Of a stretch of DNA of 64,000 bases, positions 50,958 to 60,015 are shown in pieces. The notes under the pieces are model-generated. The model was not told where the DNA came from. It made no database searches and saw only the letters and a program-made list of their open reading frames with translations. The translations under genes were made by a program, and so were the position numbers. Location: the NCBI RefSeq assembly GCF_900454495.1, contig NZ_UGSI01000001.1, positions 2,914,001-2,978,000 on the forward strand. Direction: 5' to 3'. How positions within the stretch are numbered: position 1 is the stretch's first letter; each line of letters begins with the position of its first letter. Source of the stretch: Paenibacillus macerans (GTDB taxonomy: Bacteria > Bacillota > Bacilli > Paenibacillales > Paenibacillaceae).

Positions 50958-52307
50958 TTATCGATTATTTTGTTTGGCTAACGCTTTATCCAGCAGCGCT
51001 TGCCCGGTCTTGGAGACGTTGTCCAGCGCCTCTTCCAAGGAAATTTCTTTCCGCGCCGCTTTGCTCATCTCCGTGCTGGTCAAGGCATTGAACCTTTCCG
51101 TAAACGTATCGGGAATATCGGCTTTCCTACTATAATCGACCATCAAAGGATCCAGTTTGTAAAAAGCCTGTAAGCGGCTTTCGCTATAATGGTCCATCCG
51201 CGTTAATAAATTGCTGTTAAATACACGCGCTTTTATCGCGGCATAATCGTCGCTGTTGACATACTTCACGAAATCCCAAGCAGCCTCCAGGTTGGGCGTG
51301 CCCGCGCGAATGGCGAAAATTTGCCCCACTTCCATATCCCTTGAAGATGACCGATCCAGCGGGTCGACCGGACCCGTTACGGTATCGAACTGAAAGGCTT
51401 TGAAGTCCGGAAGCGTTTTGGTCAGGCCCGCCAAGACTTGCATGATACCCGCATCATCCAGCTTCATCGCCACGCGGCCTTGCACAAATAAATCGTTGTC
51501 CAGAAAATCCTGCAGCGAGCCGCCGTAAAACGGAGTTTCCGGCAAATCTAAAGCGCCGGATTGAGTTGCGTTTATCGCCATGTTCCATACGTTCTTCCAG
51601 GAGTCCGTATTTAAGGTCACTTGCATCGTTTTCGGATTGACGGCGGATAATCCCTGGGTATTGGCGATCCTCGCCGCCAAGTCATCGGCCGTTTGCACGA
51701 ACGGAACGCTTAACCCGTAAATGCGCTGCTGCTCATCCCCATCCGCAGGAAAGCGCGCCGCCAGCTCCAGTATTTCCTGCCAAGTCATATTATCATGCGG
51801 AGGGGTAATTCCGTATTGCTTAAAAAGATCCGCGTTATAGTAGAGGGCCGTATTATAAAACGTCGGACTAAGCCCATAAAGTTGTCCGCCCCCCAATTCC
51901 TTCAAAAAGTCAATGATGGAGCTTTGCATGCCGGACAGCCCATCATGATCCGCTTGAATGTAAGGTTCCAGGCTGGCCAGCATTCCTTTCTGGACGTAAC
52001 GCGCATATTCGTCCGCCGATAAATAGAGCACATCCGGTTTTTCAAGCTGAATAAAGTCATCCAACGCTTCACGATAACTTTTCTCCGGCGGAAGAGTACT
52101 CTGGTCCAGGACCGCGACATCCAAATCAACATCCCCGTATCTGCTCAAAAATAAATCGCCGTAGTCTTCAAAAAAACTGCTGTCCCCAAAATACATCACT
52201 TTTAAAGATCGCTGCTGCGCCGCTTTTTCCGGCGTTGCGTAACAGCCTGCAACACCCAGGCATAAAACGATGGAGCACAGGAGCGACCATCCTTTTCGTC
52301 GAAACAT
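50958..52307 (-). CDS. Extracellular solute-binding lipoprotein
   Basis: ABC-type substrate-binding protein of family 1 (carbohydrate type), 449 residues. The lipobox LGVAGC places lipidated Cys22 after an uncharged core. Family pattern: LKVMYFGDSSFFEDYGDLFL, YGLSPTFYNTALYYNADLFK (typical YNxxLF), MTWQEILELAARF, and a late FAIRAGTPNLEAAWDFVKYV. No permease or ATPase gene is near. It lies 37 bp after blaR1 in the same direction, so it is probably under BlaI control. A sensor-ligand role for the receptor is possible but unproven. Confidence 0.85.
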   Translation of the reverse strand: MFRRKGWSLLCSIVLCLGVAGCYATPEKAAQQRSLKVMYFGDSSFFEDYGDLFLSRYGDVDLDVAVLDQSTLPPEKSYREALDDFIQLEKPDVLYLSADEYARYVQKGMLASLEPYIQADHDGLSGMQSSIIDFLKELGGGQLYGLSPTFYNTALYYNADLFKQYGITPPHDNMTWQEILELAARFPADGDEQQRIYGLSVPFVQTADDLAARIANTQGLSAVNPKTMQVTLNTDSWKNVWNMAINATQSGALDLPETPFYGGSLQDFLDNDLFVQGRVAMKLDDAGIMQVLAGLTKTLPDFKAFQFDTVTGPVDPLDRSSSRDMEVGQIFAIRAGTPNLEAAWDFVKYVNSDDYAAIKARVFNSNLLTRMDHYSESRLQAFYKLDPLMVDYSRKADIPDTFTERFNALTSTEMSKAARKEISLEEALDNVSKTGQALLDKALAKQNNR

Positions 52308-52344
52308 TTCTCCGCTTGCCTCCTTAACGGAATGAACTACAAGA

Positions 52345-53982
52345 TTAAATCCGGGAAATTTCCACCGTCAACAGGTCGGCCGGCAACTCCAGGCGATCCG
52401 CCAGCGTATCGATTATTTCATCGCGAATGGCGGCGGGGTCGCTGTCGTTTTTGTTTAGAGTCTCAAGCACCAATTTGTCAATATCGGTCCGTTTATCCTC
52501 CAACTGATCGTAAGACGCAAGGTCCAGTATCGAGCTGGAAGCGTACACTTTGGCCATGTAAGAGCTTATTTCGCTCCCGCAACGACTGCTCAGCGGAATA
52601 TTCTCCTGGCCGGTGAAAGTAAAAGCGCCGTCCGCCAGTTCAAAATAAACCGTATCCGTGTACGGGATGCCTTGTTGTTTGTAAATGCCATAAATGACGG
52701 CATCGCTGAACTCGTTGAGCTTGCGGTCGAGCTTTACAAGGTGCGGGTTGCCCGCCTCCTTCACCTTCGGCCCCTTCCCCGGCATTGAAGTTTCGCCCGC
52801 CGCAGAAGAAGTCTCGTCAACGCCATAGGAAGTGCCTTCCATGCTGCCGATGCCGGTGAAAAACACCACGGAGGACGCCGTACCGGTGGAAATTTCAAGC
52901 TTGGGCTCGGGACCGATTGCGGAAGCAGGACCCATCTCGGCGTGTACGGCAGTGGCTATCACAACCCCGGACACCATGACCATAACCGCTAAAATTGCCG
53001 AGAGGACAGCCGATCGCCGGTTTTTCCGCGTTGCCTTCAAAATATGTATCAACCTGCTTTTCATCCATGCGGCATTATCGCTAAAGCCGGTAAAGATTCC
53101 CGCCCGTTGGTTGGCCGCCCGCTCCAGTACATTTAAGATGGTTTCCCCATAGAAACGCCTTTCGCTTTCGGACATCCCGCCGACAACCCGTTCGTCGCAG
53201 GAGATTTCCATGTAACGGTCGAGGTCTTTCCGCAAACCATAAACTGCGGGATTAAACCAATGTATCGCATTTGCCAGCAAAGCCAGCGCTTTGATGAATA
53301 AATCATGCCGTTTGTAATGAATCAGCTCGTGGCGGAAGATCAGCCGCAGTTCTCGTTCGTCCAGGTCAATTTCCGGTAAAATCAGGACCGTTCGCGGCAT
53401 TCCGACCAACATCGGCGTATGCACCCCATCATTCGATTGAAGCAAAACGCTTCCTTTGATCCCCATTTCCCGCATGACGGACGCAAAGATCTCCAGCTCC
53501 CTTCCCTCCACTGGGAGATTGGTGCGGCAAAGTCTGGCGCGAAACCGCCAGTAAGCCGCGGCCCATCGGCCGCCGGCCGCCGCAAACCCGAGCAGCCATG
53601 CGGTCGTCACCCATAAACCTGCTTCTTGAAACCAGACCCTAAAATCCGAAGAACCATCATCATCCGTAAGCGTTGGCGCGGAACCGGGCGCCGCTGTCCA
53701 AATCCGGCTTTCCGTACCGGCATCCGCCGAGGATATCGCGGGCGGTTGCCGAGGAACGCCGGCCGCGGCCGGTCCATTGGGTTCAATGAAGCGCAAGTAC
53801 ACCGATCCGCCAAGCACTCCGATGGGCAGGAGCAAAAACAAGAGTACGACCTTCCTGACGCGGTAGTGCCACCTTCCATCGAACATTTTTTCGGTCAGCG
53901 GCTCCATTAGCCGTAGAGCGCCAAACAGAACCGTTCCGGTAACCGAAAGGACCGCTATCGTTAAAATCAACGCATTTCCCAT
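52345..53982 (-). CDS. BlaR1/MecR1-type M56 receptor-peptidase
   Basis: Membrane metalloprotease that relays a signal by removing BlaI-type repressors. 545 residues. N-terminal segments (LILTIAVLSVTGTVLFGALR and two more) enclose a cytosolic M56 zinc domain with HELIHYKRHD, and a later ALALLANAIHWFNPAVYGLR with SCDERVVGG, the usual second metal site. A membrane helix follows at ILAVMVMVSGVVIATAV. The outer C-terminus (about 190 residues) has no SxxK penicillin-binding site, so it does not sense beta-lactams in the BlaR1 way. It follows blaI by 9 bp. Confidence 0.88.
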   Translation of the reverse strand: MGNALILTIAVLSVTGTVLFGALRLMEPLTEKMFDGRWHYRVRKVVLLFLLLPIGVLGGSVYLRFIEPNGPAAAGVPRQPPAISSADAGTESRIWTAAPGSAPTLTDDDGSSDFRVWFQEAGLWVTTAWLLGFAAAGGRWAAAYWRFRARLCRTNLPVEGRELEIFASVMREMGIKGSVLLQSNDGVHTPMLVGMPRTVLILPEIDLDERELRLIFRHELIHYKRHDLFIKALALLANAIHWFNPAVYGLRKDLDRYMEISCDERVVGGMSESERRFYGETILNVLERAANQRAGIFTGFSDNAAWMKSRLIHILKATRKNRRSAVLSAILAVMVMVSGVVIATAVHAEMGPASAIGPEPKLEISTGTASSVVFFTGIGSMEGTSYGVDETSSAAGETSMPGKGPKVKEAGNPHLVKLDRKLNEFSDAVIYGIYKQQGIPYTDTVYFELADGAFTFTGQENIPLSSRCGSEISSYMAKVYASSSILDLASYDQLEDKRTDIDKLVLETLNKNDSDPAAIRDEIIDTLADRLELPADLLTVEISRI

Positions 53983-53991
53983 CTTTACTTC

Positions 53992-54363
53992 CTACCTTTC
54001 GGAAAACCATTTTTTCAATTCTTCGATCTCCTGCGGCTTAATATCATCGGCATCGTATAAAGCCGCGATAAAATTTTTGACGGAACCTTTGTGTACCGAA
54101 TCAAGAAAAGCCCGGGTTTCCAGATGCTTATATTCTTCCTCGCTAAGCGCCGGGGTGTAGAAATTGACCTTCTTTCGCTTTTCTGTCCGCAGCAATCCTT
54201 TTTCCGTCAACCGGCTCAAAAACGTCAAGACGGTTGTCGGCTTCCAATCCTTCCGCTTGTTGAGTTCGGCAAGAACCGCTTGGGACGTTACCGGTCCTTC
54301 CGCCGCCCATATAACACGCATCACTTCCGCTTCCGCATCCGACATTTTTTGTATGGAATTCAT
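53992..54363 (-). CDS. BlaI/MecI/CopY-family repressor
   Basis: Winged-helix repressor of 123 residues. It has MSDAEAEVMRVIWAAEGPVT, LNKRKDWKPTTVLTFLSRLT (recognition helix) and LRTEKRKKVNFYTPALSEEE, with the BlaR1-cleavable hinge region near ALSEEEYKH. The C-terminal part is the dimer domain. The operator pair at 54397-54435 overlaps its promoter. First gene of blaI-blaR1-lipoprotein. No beta-lactamase gene is nearby, so the regulated output is likely the lipoprotein and the system itself. Confidence 0.92.
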   Translation of the reverse strand: MNSIQKMSDAEAEVMRVIWAAEGPVTSQAVLAELNKRKDWKPTTVLTFLSRLTEKGLLRTEKRKKVNFYTPALSEEEYKHLETRAFLDSVHKGSVKNFIAALYDADDIKPQEIEELKKWFSER

Positions 54364-54396
54364 GAAACCTCTCCTTTTATTCTCCAGTTTGATTTT

Positions 54397-54447
54397 CTAC
54401 AAGTTGTAGTTTAATTAAATTCTACATCTTGTAGAATTTAAAGTCAA
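54397..54447 (-). promoter_or_regulatory. blaI promoter with two BlaI-type operators
   Basis: On the minus strand TTGACT (54447-54442), 17 bases, TAGAAT (54424-54419). One dyad, TCTACATCTTGTAGA (54421-54435), covers the spacer and part of the -10. A second, CTACAAGTTGTAG (54397-54409), lies just downstream. TACA/TGTA dyads are the known BlaI/MecI operator core. Confidence 0.85.
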
Positions 54448-54457
54448 TTTAATGCCA

Positions 54458-54487
54458 TAAAAAAAGACGCTCCTGAAAAGGAGCGAC
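54458..54487 (-). terminator. Terminator after the unassigned secreted-protein gene
   Basis: CGCTCC pairs with GGAGCG around a TGAAAA loop. On the minus strand it is followed by TCTTTTTTTATG, a good T-run. Confidence 0.88.
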
Positions 54488-54544
54488 TTATATCGCGGCC
54501 ATTTATTCCTGAGTTTAAATCCTCATTTAGGGAGGAACGGCATT

Positions 54545-55366
54545 TTATTTCAAATACGCTTCGGCCAGTTTGGTCAACTGGTTTTTGCTGATCGGATTTA
54601 TGGCCTCGATATGGTAATGAACCGCTGCTTTGCTGCTTGGAACATCATAGATCCATTGAATGTTTTTGCCGCTGCCGAAATCCGTGTAGATCATTTCCAC
54701 GCCTTTTACTTTAATTTTTTCACGTTTGCTGTCATCGTCTTCAGGTATCCAAATCGTTTGTTTCTCGGGGGTCTTGGAAATAGTAACCCGAATATCGTGT
54801 TTTCCTTTTTTATAGGTGCTGTTGATTCTCCAATAATCATTGGATACCTTGATCGGCATCATAGCGTAATCTTGGCCCGCTTCCTCCGCCTGCTTCAGCA
54901 GTTTCTCCGCCGTCGCCGCCTCTTCTTTCGGAGTCAGCGGCTTCTGGTACAATACCGGGAAGAAGGAGACGTCGGCATGCTGAAATTTATAATTTCCGGA
55001 CAATTGATCCAAAATTTTAACCGGCTGCTTCGCCATCTTTTTGCGGAATTGGCTTAGATTCGTATAGTTGATCGATTTATATTCAATATCGATTTTTTTG
55101 TCCGGGTTGTTCTCGACAACGTAGAAAATCGCCGCCGTTCCTTCCTTCAACTGTTTGTCCGCTAGACTCTCGACCGTTAAAGAGCGGATCTGTTCGTCCA
55201 TAGAAGGCGCTTTGTAGTCGGGGCTGCTTTTATCCAGCGTTTTTGCTTCCACGACCACTTCGCCGGCCTTGTTCTTTAATGTATAGCTGGTCTTAGGCGC
55301 AGCCGCCGCCGCCGACACCGTTAACAGCATTCCGGCCAATACCAGCAGGCCAATTTTCCGTTTCAA
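54545..55366 (-). CDS. Secreted protein of unknown function
   Basis: Protein of 273 residues with a signal peptide (MKRKIGLLVLAGMLLTVSAA, cut after AAAAA-P) and no further membrane segment. It is rich in Lys and Glu and predicted mostly beta with one helical stretch (LTPKEEAATAEKLLKQAEEA). No family was recognised. The end HYHIEAINPISKNQLTKLAE resembles the closing part of domains in other Bacillota secreted proteins of the DUF4367 type, but I am not sure. Upstream 55367-55489 has no clear promoter. It is transcribed alone, convergent with nothing. Confidence 0.65.
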   Translation of the reverse strand: MKRKIGLLVLAGMLLTVSAAAAAPKTSYTLKNKAGEVVVEAKTLDKSSPDYKAPSMDEQIRSLTVESLADKQLKEGTAAIFYVVENNPDKKIDIEYKSINYTNLSQFRKKMAKQPVKILDQLSGNYKFQHADVSFFPVLYQKPLTPKEEAATAEKLLKQAEEAGQDYAMMPIKVSNDYWRINSTYKKGKHDIRVTISKTPEKQTIWIPEDDDSKREKIKVKGVEMIYTDFGSGKNIQWIYDVPSSKAAVHYHIEAINPISKNQLTKLAEAYLK

Positions 55367-55489
55367 GATGAATCGCTCCTTTGTTTTTGTTTTACTTGCG
55401 GATTCTTCACCGCGCTTCCAACCTATCCGAACTGACTGCTTCCCCCCTCCCTTTCACTACAAACAACGAACCAGGCACAAGTTAATGTG

Positions 55490-55747
55490 ACAGGAATAAT
55501 AACTCAACTTTCGCAGCAAAAATTCGGCAGACAAGCCTTGATGTAGCTGGGTAAAACAGCAATCCATTGTCGAAGTTGACGCTGAATTAGAGGGGGACAG
55601 TGTCTTCACGGCTTTTTGGGCTGCTTCGTTGATCAAGTCGAGCAAGCAACTGCTGTAAGGCAACCGGCCAATCGAGTGTGCCGACTTCGTCGCACAGCAA
55701 ATAAAACAAGCCGCTGAAGGAGCGTGCGTTGGACTTTACCGGGTTCT
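55490..55747 (-). pseudogene. C-terminal remnant of an IS4-type transposase
   Basis: From 55745 the minus strand reads SNARSFSGLFYLLCDEVGTL and then DWPVALQQLL, after which the frame shifts to CLLDLINEAAQKAVKTLS and runs to LSAEFLLRKLSY. RSF.GLFYLLCDE is typical of the C-terminal end of IS4-type transposases in Bacillota. The start and catalytic domain are missing. The IS1595 copy begins directly where the remnant is cut, so insertion into this older element is likely. Confidence 0.6.
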
Positions 55748-55903
55748 TGTCTTGGTGTTCCTGCCTGCTGCCTGCCTTTGCACGATTATCCCCTTCATTC
55801 AGGAGCAGGGACCAGGGGGTGGGGGCTAGAGCAAGGGTTCCAAAAAAAGAGAAGAACAAAAAAGATGAGGAAAAAATGAGGCAGTTCAGATGAGATTTTC
55901 GGC

Positions 55904-55932
55904 TTGATAAAGGAACGTATGTTTGCTATAAT
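55904..55932 (+). promoter_or_regulatory. Transposase promoter, IS copy 2
   Basis: TTGATA, 17 bases, TATAAT, equivalent to the copy 1 promoter. Confidence 0.75.
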
Positions 55933-55984
55933 GAAATAAATGGAATTTATGTTCGTGCATTCTTGATTCGGGAGGTAAGCGGAT

Positions 55985-56899
55985 ATGGAAGCCAATGCGG
56001 GAACGGAACTTCAGCCATTCAGCAGCCGTTTTAACAGCGAGCAGGCCTGCATGGAGGCGCTGATCGCGATGAAGTGGCCAAGCGGCTTCGTCTGCCCGCG
56101 CTGCGCTCACACCCGGTGCAGCCGTCTGACCTCCCGGCATATCCCCTTGTTCGAGTGCGGAAAGTGCAAGCATCAAACATCGCCTTTGGTCGGCACGATT
56201 TTTGAAGGAGCCAAGGTGTCCTTGCTCAAGTGGTTCGAAGCTCTGGATTTGTTCCTGCTGGAGGACGGCATCTCGGCGTTGCGGCTGCGCCAGGTGATCC
56301 GGGTCACCTATAAGACCGCCTGGTCGATGCTGCACAAAATACGCCATGCCGTGGAGGAGTTCGATGCCCGGGAACTGCTCTCCGGAGACGTGAAGGTGAA
56401 CAGCGATCAGTATGGGCGTAATCCGTCCCGGTGTCAGCTTTCGTATCCGTACTCCTCGGCGGTCGTAGCCGGCTGCACGGTCACGGAGTCGGGCGAGCCG
56501 GAGCAGGTCAAAATCCGCCTGGTGCCGCATAAGCGGGGAGGCGAAAAGAGGGCAAACTGTCACGATCTAACCGCGTTTATTAGCGGGCATGTGGATGTCC
56601 ATACATCGGCGGTGCAGTCGTTCCCTCAGGCCTTTCGGCTGTATGCGCCCTTGCGGAAAGTGGTGAGAGAGGCGTGGGAATCGCTGAAGAGTACGTATGG
56701 AGCCTTGGGACTGAAGCATCTGCAGGCGTACCTGAACGAGTACACCGTACGCCGCCGGTTGCGCCTGTCCGGAGGACGGCCCGGAGCGGAAGAAACGATG
56801 CGGCAGAAGTTGCTGCAAATGTGTGTGGCGATTCCGGCGATCCCTTACCGTAAGCTGATCGAACGCCAACCGAACCAGCCCCTTGCGGCTGCGGCCTGA
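55985..56899 (+). CDS. IS1595-family transposase, copy 2
   Basis: 304 residues, same length as copy 1 and about nine residues in ten alike by eye. Zinc ribbon CPRCAHTRC...CGKCKHQTSP is intact, as are GDVKVNSDQYGRNPSRCQLS and the C-terminal LRLYA-type FRLYAPLRKVVREAWESLKS. GGAGG precedes the ATG. The number of differences from copy 1 shows that the two did not arise from a very recent jump. Confidence 0.9.
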   Translation: MEANAGTELQPFSSRFNSEQACMEALIAMKWPSGFVCPRCAHTRCSRLTSRHIPLFECGKCKHQTSPLVGTIFEGAKVSLLKWFEALDLFLLEDGISALRLRQVIRVTYKTAWSMLHKIRHAVEEFDARELLSGDVKVNSDQYGRNPSRCQLSYPYSSAVVAGCTVTESGEPEQVKIRLVPHKRGGEKRANCHDLTAFISGHVDVHTSAVQSFPQAFRLYAPLRKVVREAWESLKSTYGALGLKHLQAYLNEYTVRRRLRLSGGRPGAEETMRQKLLQMCVAIPAIPYRKLIERQPNQPLAAAA

Positions 56900-57397
56900 T
56901 CGGGACGCTGGAAACGATGGGGGGAGTTTGATGCAGGTCAACTTGATTGGTGTGGGTAAGTATGAACGGTAGGGGCATTGCTGCAGATGGAAGGGTTCAG
57001 GCTACAGCAAAATCACGGTCTTTTCGTTTCCCTCGCGTCCTATCCTTGATCTCCTGTCTTGATCTCTTGTCCGGTCTGTTTCACCTTCTCTAAACCTGAT
57101 TTCTTCTCCTATGCCTGTCTAAATTATCTCGAACCTATCTGCTTCTCCACCAAATGTTTTCTTCTCCAGAGTTTGTCTGTTTCTCTGCTACCTGATCAAC
57201 TCTCTGCTACCTGATCAAACGGGATAATCGTGCAAAGCCTCCGGACAGGGAGTGTTGATCTGCCGCCCATCCCACTTCCCTATTCTCAAAAATTCAACGC
57301 CCTTCCGTATAAGCAATAAATTGTATATTATGTCACTTTATTAGAATTTTCGGGAGGTTATAATACTTAACAAAAAATTCTGTCTAATGAGATTAGC

Positions 57398-58297
57398 GTG
57401 GAAACTTTGCTGCGTCAGTACCCGAAGTACAAAGATGAGGTTCTAAGGGAAATAAGCATCATCAAGGGCCGAAATCATTCGAATTTAATCGAGGCCATGA
57501 TTGCTAAATATACTACAAGCGCAAAGATTGCCAGTAAGAAAATATTGAACAGCGGCTTGAACGAACAAACATTAAACGCTTTTCTGCCTGATATCATCAA
57601 GGCGCGATTTGCTATTTACTTGCTGGAACATTTAAGTATTGCAGCTTCATCTGAAAACGCAGCTAAATCCATAAGTTTCAATATTTGGGATGGAGCGATC
57701 TTGCAGCGGCTTTTATTCAGGAGAGCTTTTGAAAGAAAACCCGTTTCCATGGGTTTGTTCCGGCTTTTTTGGAGATTCGTCATACATAAGAAAATATTAA
57801 TGCCCCTGGTCAACAAAAAAGGCATTTATTGCTTTTATTCGAAAGAATTGATTTCACAGCTTTCAAAAATCATTGGAGATAAAAAATGCCTTGAAATTGC
57901 CGCCGGTGACGGTACATTAACGAAGTTCATGAACGAAAAAGGCGTCGACTGCAAAGCAACCGACGACTATAGCTGGGGGCATTATATTGCTTACCCCGAC
58001 TTTGTAGAGAAAGCCGACGCCCGAACCGCCCTGCGCAAATACAGCCCTCAAGCCGTTCTCTGTTCCTGGCCAGTTCCCCAAAACACTTATGAAAAGCATG
58101 TTTTCAAAACTAGCTCGGTTGAGCTTTATATCGTAATCGGCACCAACAACCCGCAACGCACAGGAGATTTCGAGTCGTATTATAGAGCCGATGACTTTAC
58201 TATGGAATTAAGTGAAGAGTTAACCTCTCTCCTCTTACCTCCGTCAGATGAAAATGCGGTTTATATTTTTCGGAGGCGGTATAAGGCTCAAAACTGA
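57398..58297 (+). CDS. SAM-dependent methyltransferase-like protein
   Basis: Protein of 299 residues. The N-terminal half is helical and not recognised (MIAKYTTSAKIASKKILNSG). The C-terminal half resembles a class I methyltransferase: ISQLSKIIGDKKCLEIAAGD (motif I, E.AAGDGTLT), the acidic loop DCKATDDYSWGHYIAYPDFV, and AVLCSWPVPQNTYEKHVFKT (motif IV-like). The start is GTG 57398 with no good ribosome site; GGGAGG at 57351 is too far away and the only codon near it in this frame is ATT. It stands alone after the IS element. Substrate unknown. Confidence 0.7.
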   Translation: METLLRQYPKYKDEVLREISIIKGRNHSNLIEAMIAKYTTSAKIASKKILNSGLNEQTLNAFLPDIIKARFAIYLLEHLSIAASSENAAKSISFNIWDGAILQRLLFRRAFERKPVSMGLFRLFWRFVIHKKILMPLVNKKGIYCFYSKELISQLSKIIGDKKCLEIAAGDGTLTKFMNEKGVDCKATDDYSWGHYIAYPDFVEKADARTALRKYSPQAVLCSWPVPQNTYEKHVFKTSSVELYIVIGTNNPQRTGDFESYYRADDFTMELSEELTSLLLPPSDENAVYIFRRRYKAQN

Positions 58298-58347
58298 AAT
58301 CGGTACTTGGATAATCTCAATTGCCGCTTTAAGAGCGGTCTGTTTCT

Positions 58348-58829
58348 TCACCTCATAACATCGCCGGCCAATCTTTCCTGCGGATTTGCCTCGATTCCTT
58401 CTAAACGCTTTACAAATGTGGCTCTCCAGTTAACCGACAATTCTTCCACCTCGAGTATCTTTTTAATGCCTGCAAGACCGTCTTTCTCGTGATGCATGAT
58501 CCGGTTTGCGTAAGAAACCGTGATTGATACGTCCGTTTCCAATAACCCCGAATCGTTAAGTTTTCTCAGAATGCACCATAATCCAACGTTTTCTGCAGTT
58601 CATTTTCCCAAAATGGATAGTGATCATAGGGGTAGACGCAAACGGCCTTTTCCCTGCCGCCGTGATGAACAAGGTCCCCCTGGCCATCCCCCTCAAAGTT
58701 CAACCAGGATAAAAATAGAGATTCACTTGCAGGAAACTTGTTGATGCCGGTGGAAATTTCCTTGTTATTGAACTGTACCTGTACGGGGATGCCTACATTG
58801 AGCGAAAGTATTTCATAATGAACCCTCAT
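58348..58829 (-). pseudogene. MOSC-domain protein, copy 1, degenerate
   Basis: Broken copy of the MOSC gene at 61769-62452. From ATG 58829 (GAGAGGAG before it) it reads EILSLNVGIPVQVQFNNKEI, GDGQGDLVHHGGREKAVCVY and TLDYGAF, where the intact gene has Gly but this one has a stop. A base change in frame follows, then a deletion of about 80 codons that removes the active-site Cys segment (SQPRQPCYKLS in the intact copy). The end, VSYANRIMHHEKDGLAGIKK to NPQERLAGD, is well kept. Confidence 0.88.
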
Positions 58830-58919
58830 GTTGTTTCTCCTCTCATCTATTAGATATTTCCTTATGGTTAAGATTATAATCATAGTAATTTCCTATCGAA
58901 AAGATCAGGAGGCTGACCT

Positions 58920-59813
58920 ATGGAATTGAAGCAATTAGAGTATTTTATGGCCGTATGCCAGGAATTGCATTTTACCCGCGCCGCCGAGAAGCTGGGGATT
59001 GCCCAACCCTCGTTAAGCCAGCAAATTCGTTTGCTCGAGCACGAAATCGGCACACCCTTGTTTGATCGCGTCGGCAAACGAACCCTGATTACCGAAGCCG
59101 GCAAAACGCTGCTGCATCACTGTTACAATATTTTTCACGAGTTATCCCAGGCACGCGCCGCGATCAGCGAACTGCAAAGCCTGAATAGAGGAACCTTAAA
59201 AATCGGCACCCTGCTGACGGTAGTCAATTATTTGCTTCCGCCAACCGTGATCGGTTTTCACCGCAAATATCCCAATATCGAGCTGTCCGTTCTCGGTTTG
59301 CGAACCGGGGATATTTTCGAAGGGCTGCTGAAAAACGAACTCGATTTGGGCATCGTCTATTTGCCGATGGAGCATGAAGAACTGGAAAAAATCCTGTTAT
59401 ATAAGGAAAATCTTGCTCTTGCGGCGCCAGCCGATCATCCGGTCGCCAAGGAACCGTTCGTTACGCTTGATATATTAAAAGAAACCCCCAGTGTTCTGTT
59501 GCCAAGCTCCTATTTTTTACGACAACTGATCAATGAGCAGTGCCGTGCCCTTGATATAAAGCCGCAACAGGTCTTGGAAATGACAACCATGGAATCGATC
59601 ATCAATATGGTCGTTCAAGGCGTCGGCGTCACCATTTTGCCGAAAGGCTACCTTGATTATATCGACAATCAGCAGATTCGGACGATCCCGATTAAAAGCC
59701 CGGTGCTTACTACCGAAATCGGCCTTGTTTACCGAAAAAACAAATATTTGTGCGCGGCAAGCCGAGTGTTTAAGGAACAATTGCTGGCGACGCTCCCCCT
59801 CATTCAAACATGA
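58920..59813 (+). CDS. LysR-family transcriptional regulator
   Basis: Regulator of 297 residues. The N-terminal HTH is complete (MELKQLEYFMAVCQELHFTR, AAEKLGIAQPSLSQQIRLLE) and the substrate domain follows (LKIGTLLTVVNYLLPPTVIG, LDLGIVYLPMEHEELEKILL, MESIINMVVQGVGVTILPKG). It resembles the CynR/YofA group. It diverges from MOSC copy 1 with 90 bp between starts. A partial second copy lies at 62488. AGGAGG precedes the ATG. Confidence 0.92.
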   Translation: MELKQLEYFMAVCQELHFTRAAEKLGIAQPSLSQQIRLLEHEIGTPLFDRVGKRTLITEAGKTLLHHCYNIFHELSQARAAISELQSLNRGTLKIGTLLTVVNYLLPPTVIGFHRKYPNIELSVLGLRTGDIFEGLLKNELDLGIVYLPMEHEELEKILLYKENLALAAPADHPVAKEPFVTLDILKETPSVLLPSSYFLRQLINEQCRALDIKPQQVLEMTTMESIINMVVQGVGVTILPKGYLDYIDNQQIRTIPIKSPVLTTEIGLVYRKNKYLCAASRVFKEQLLATLPLIQT

Positions 59814-60015
59814 TCGCTCTAACGTTAGTACTCCGATTCAGTGTAAATCGCGGGAAACGCATCGTTCACTTCTATTGTTTATATCATTAAGATAGGTTTT
59901 CCCTATGAATGTCTCCTGGCTCCTTTTCGGTACTGTGCAGCCGATTTCGCCAATATAATTTAATGACATGATATTACGATGGCTTCTTCTATTCTCGGGG
60001 AAGGAAGATAAGCAT

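Larger units (their letters stand above)
55748..57306 (+). mobile_element. IS1595-type insertion sequence, copy 2
   Basis: Second copy of the element at 8736-10177, about 1.56 kb. The flanks are alike, but this copy contains an extra 60-80 bases after the transposase (near 56940-57040) and a short duplicated CTCTGCTACCTGATCAA stretch at about 57185-57218. Both changes lie in non-coding DNA. The left edge abuts an IS4-type remnant. Confidence 0.7.

Noticed and set aside
52345..53982. Beta-lactam sensing by the BlaR1-type protein
   Set aside because: The outer domain has no SxxK, SxN or KTG penicillin-binding motifs and no beta-lactamase gene is near.
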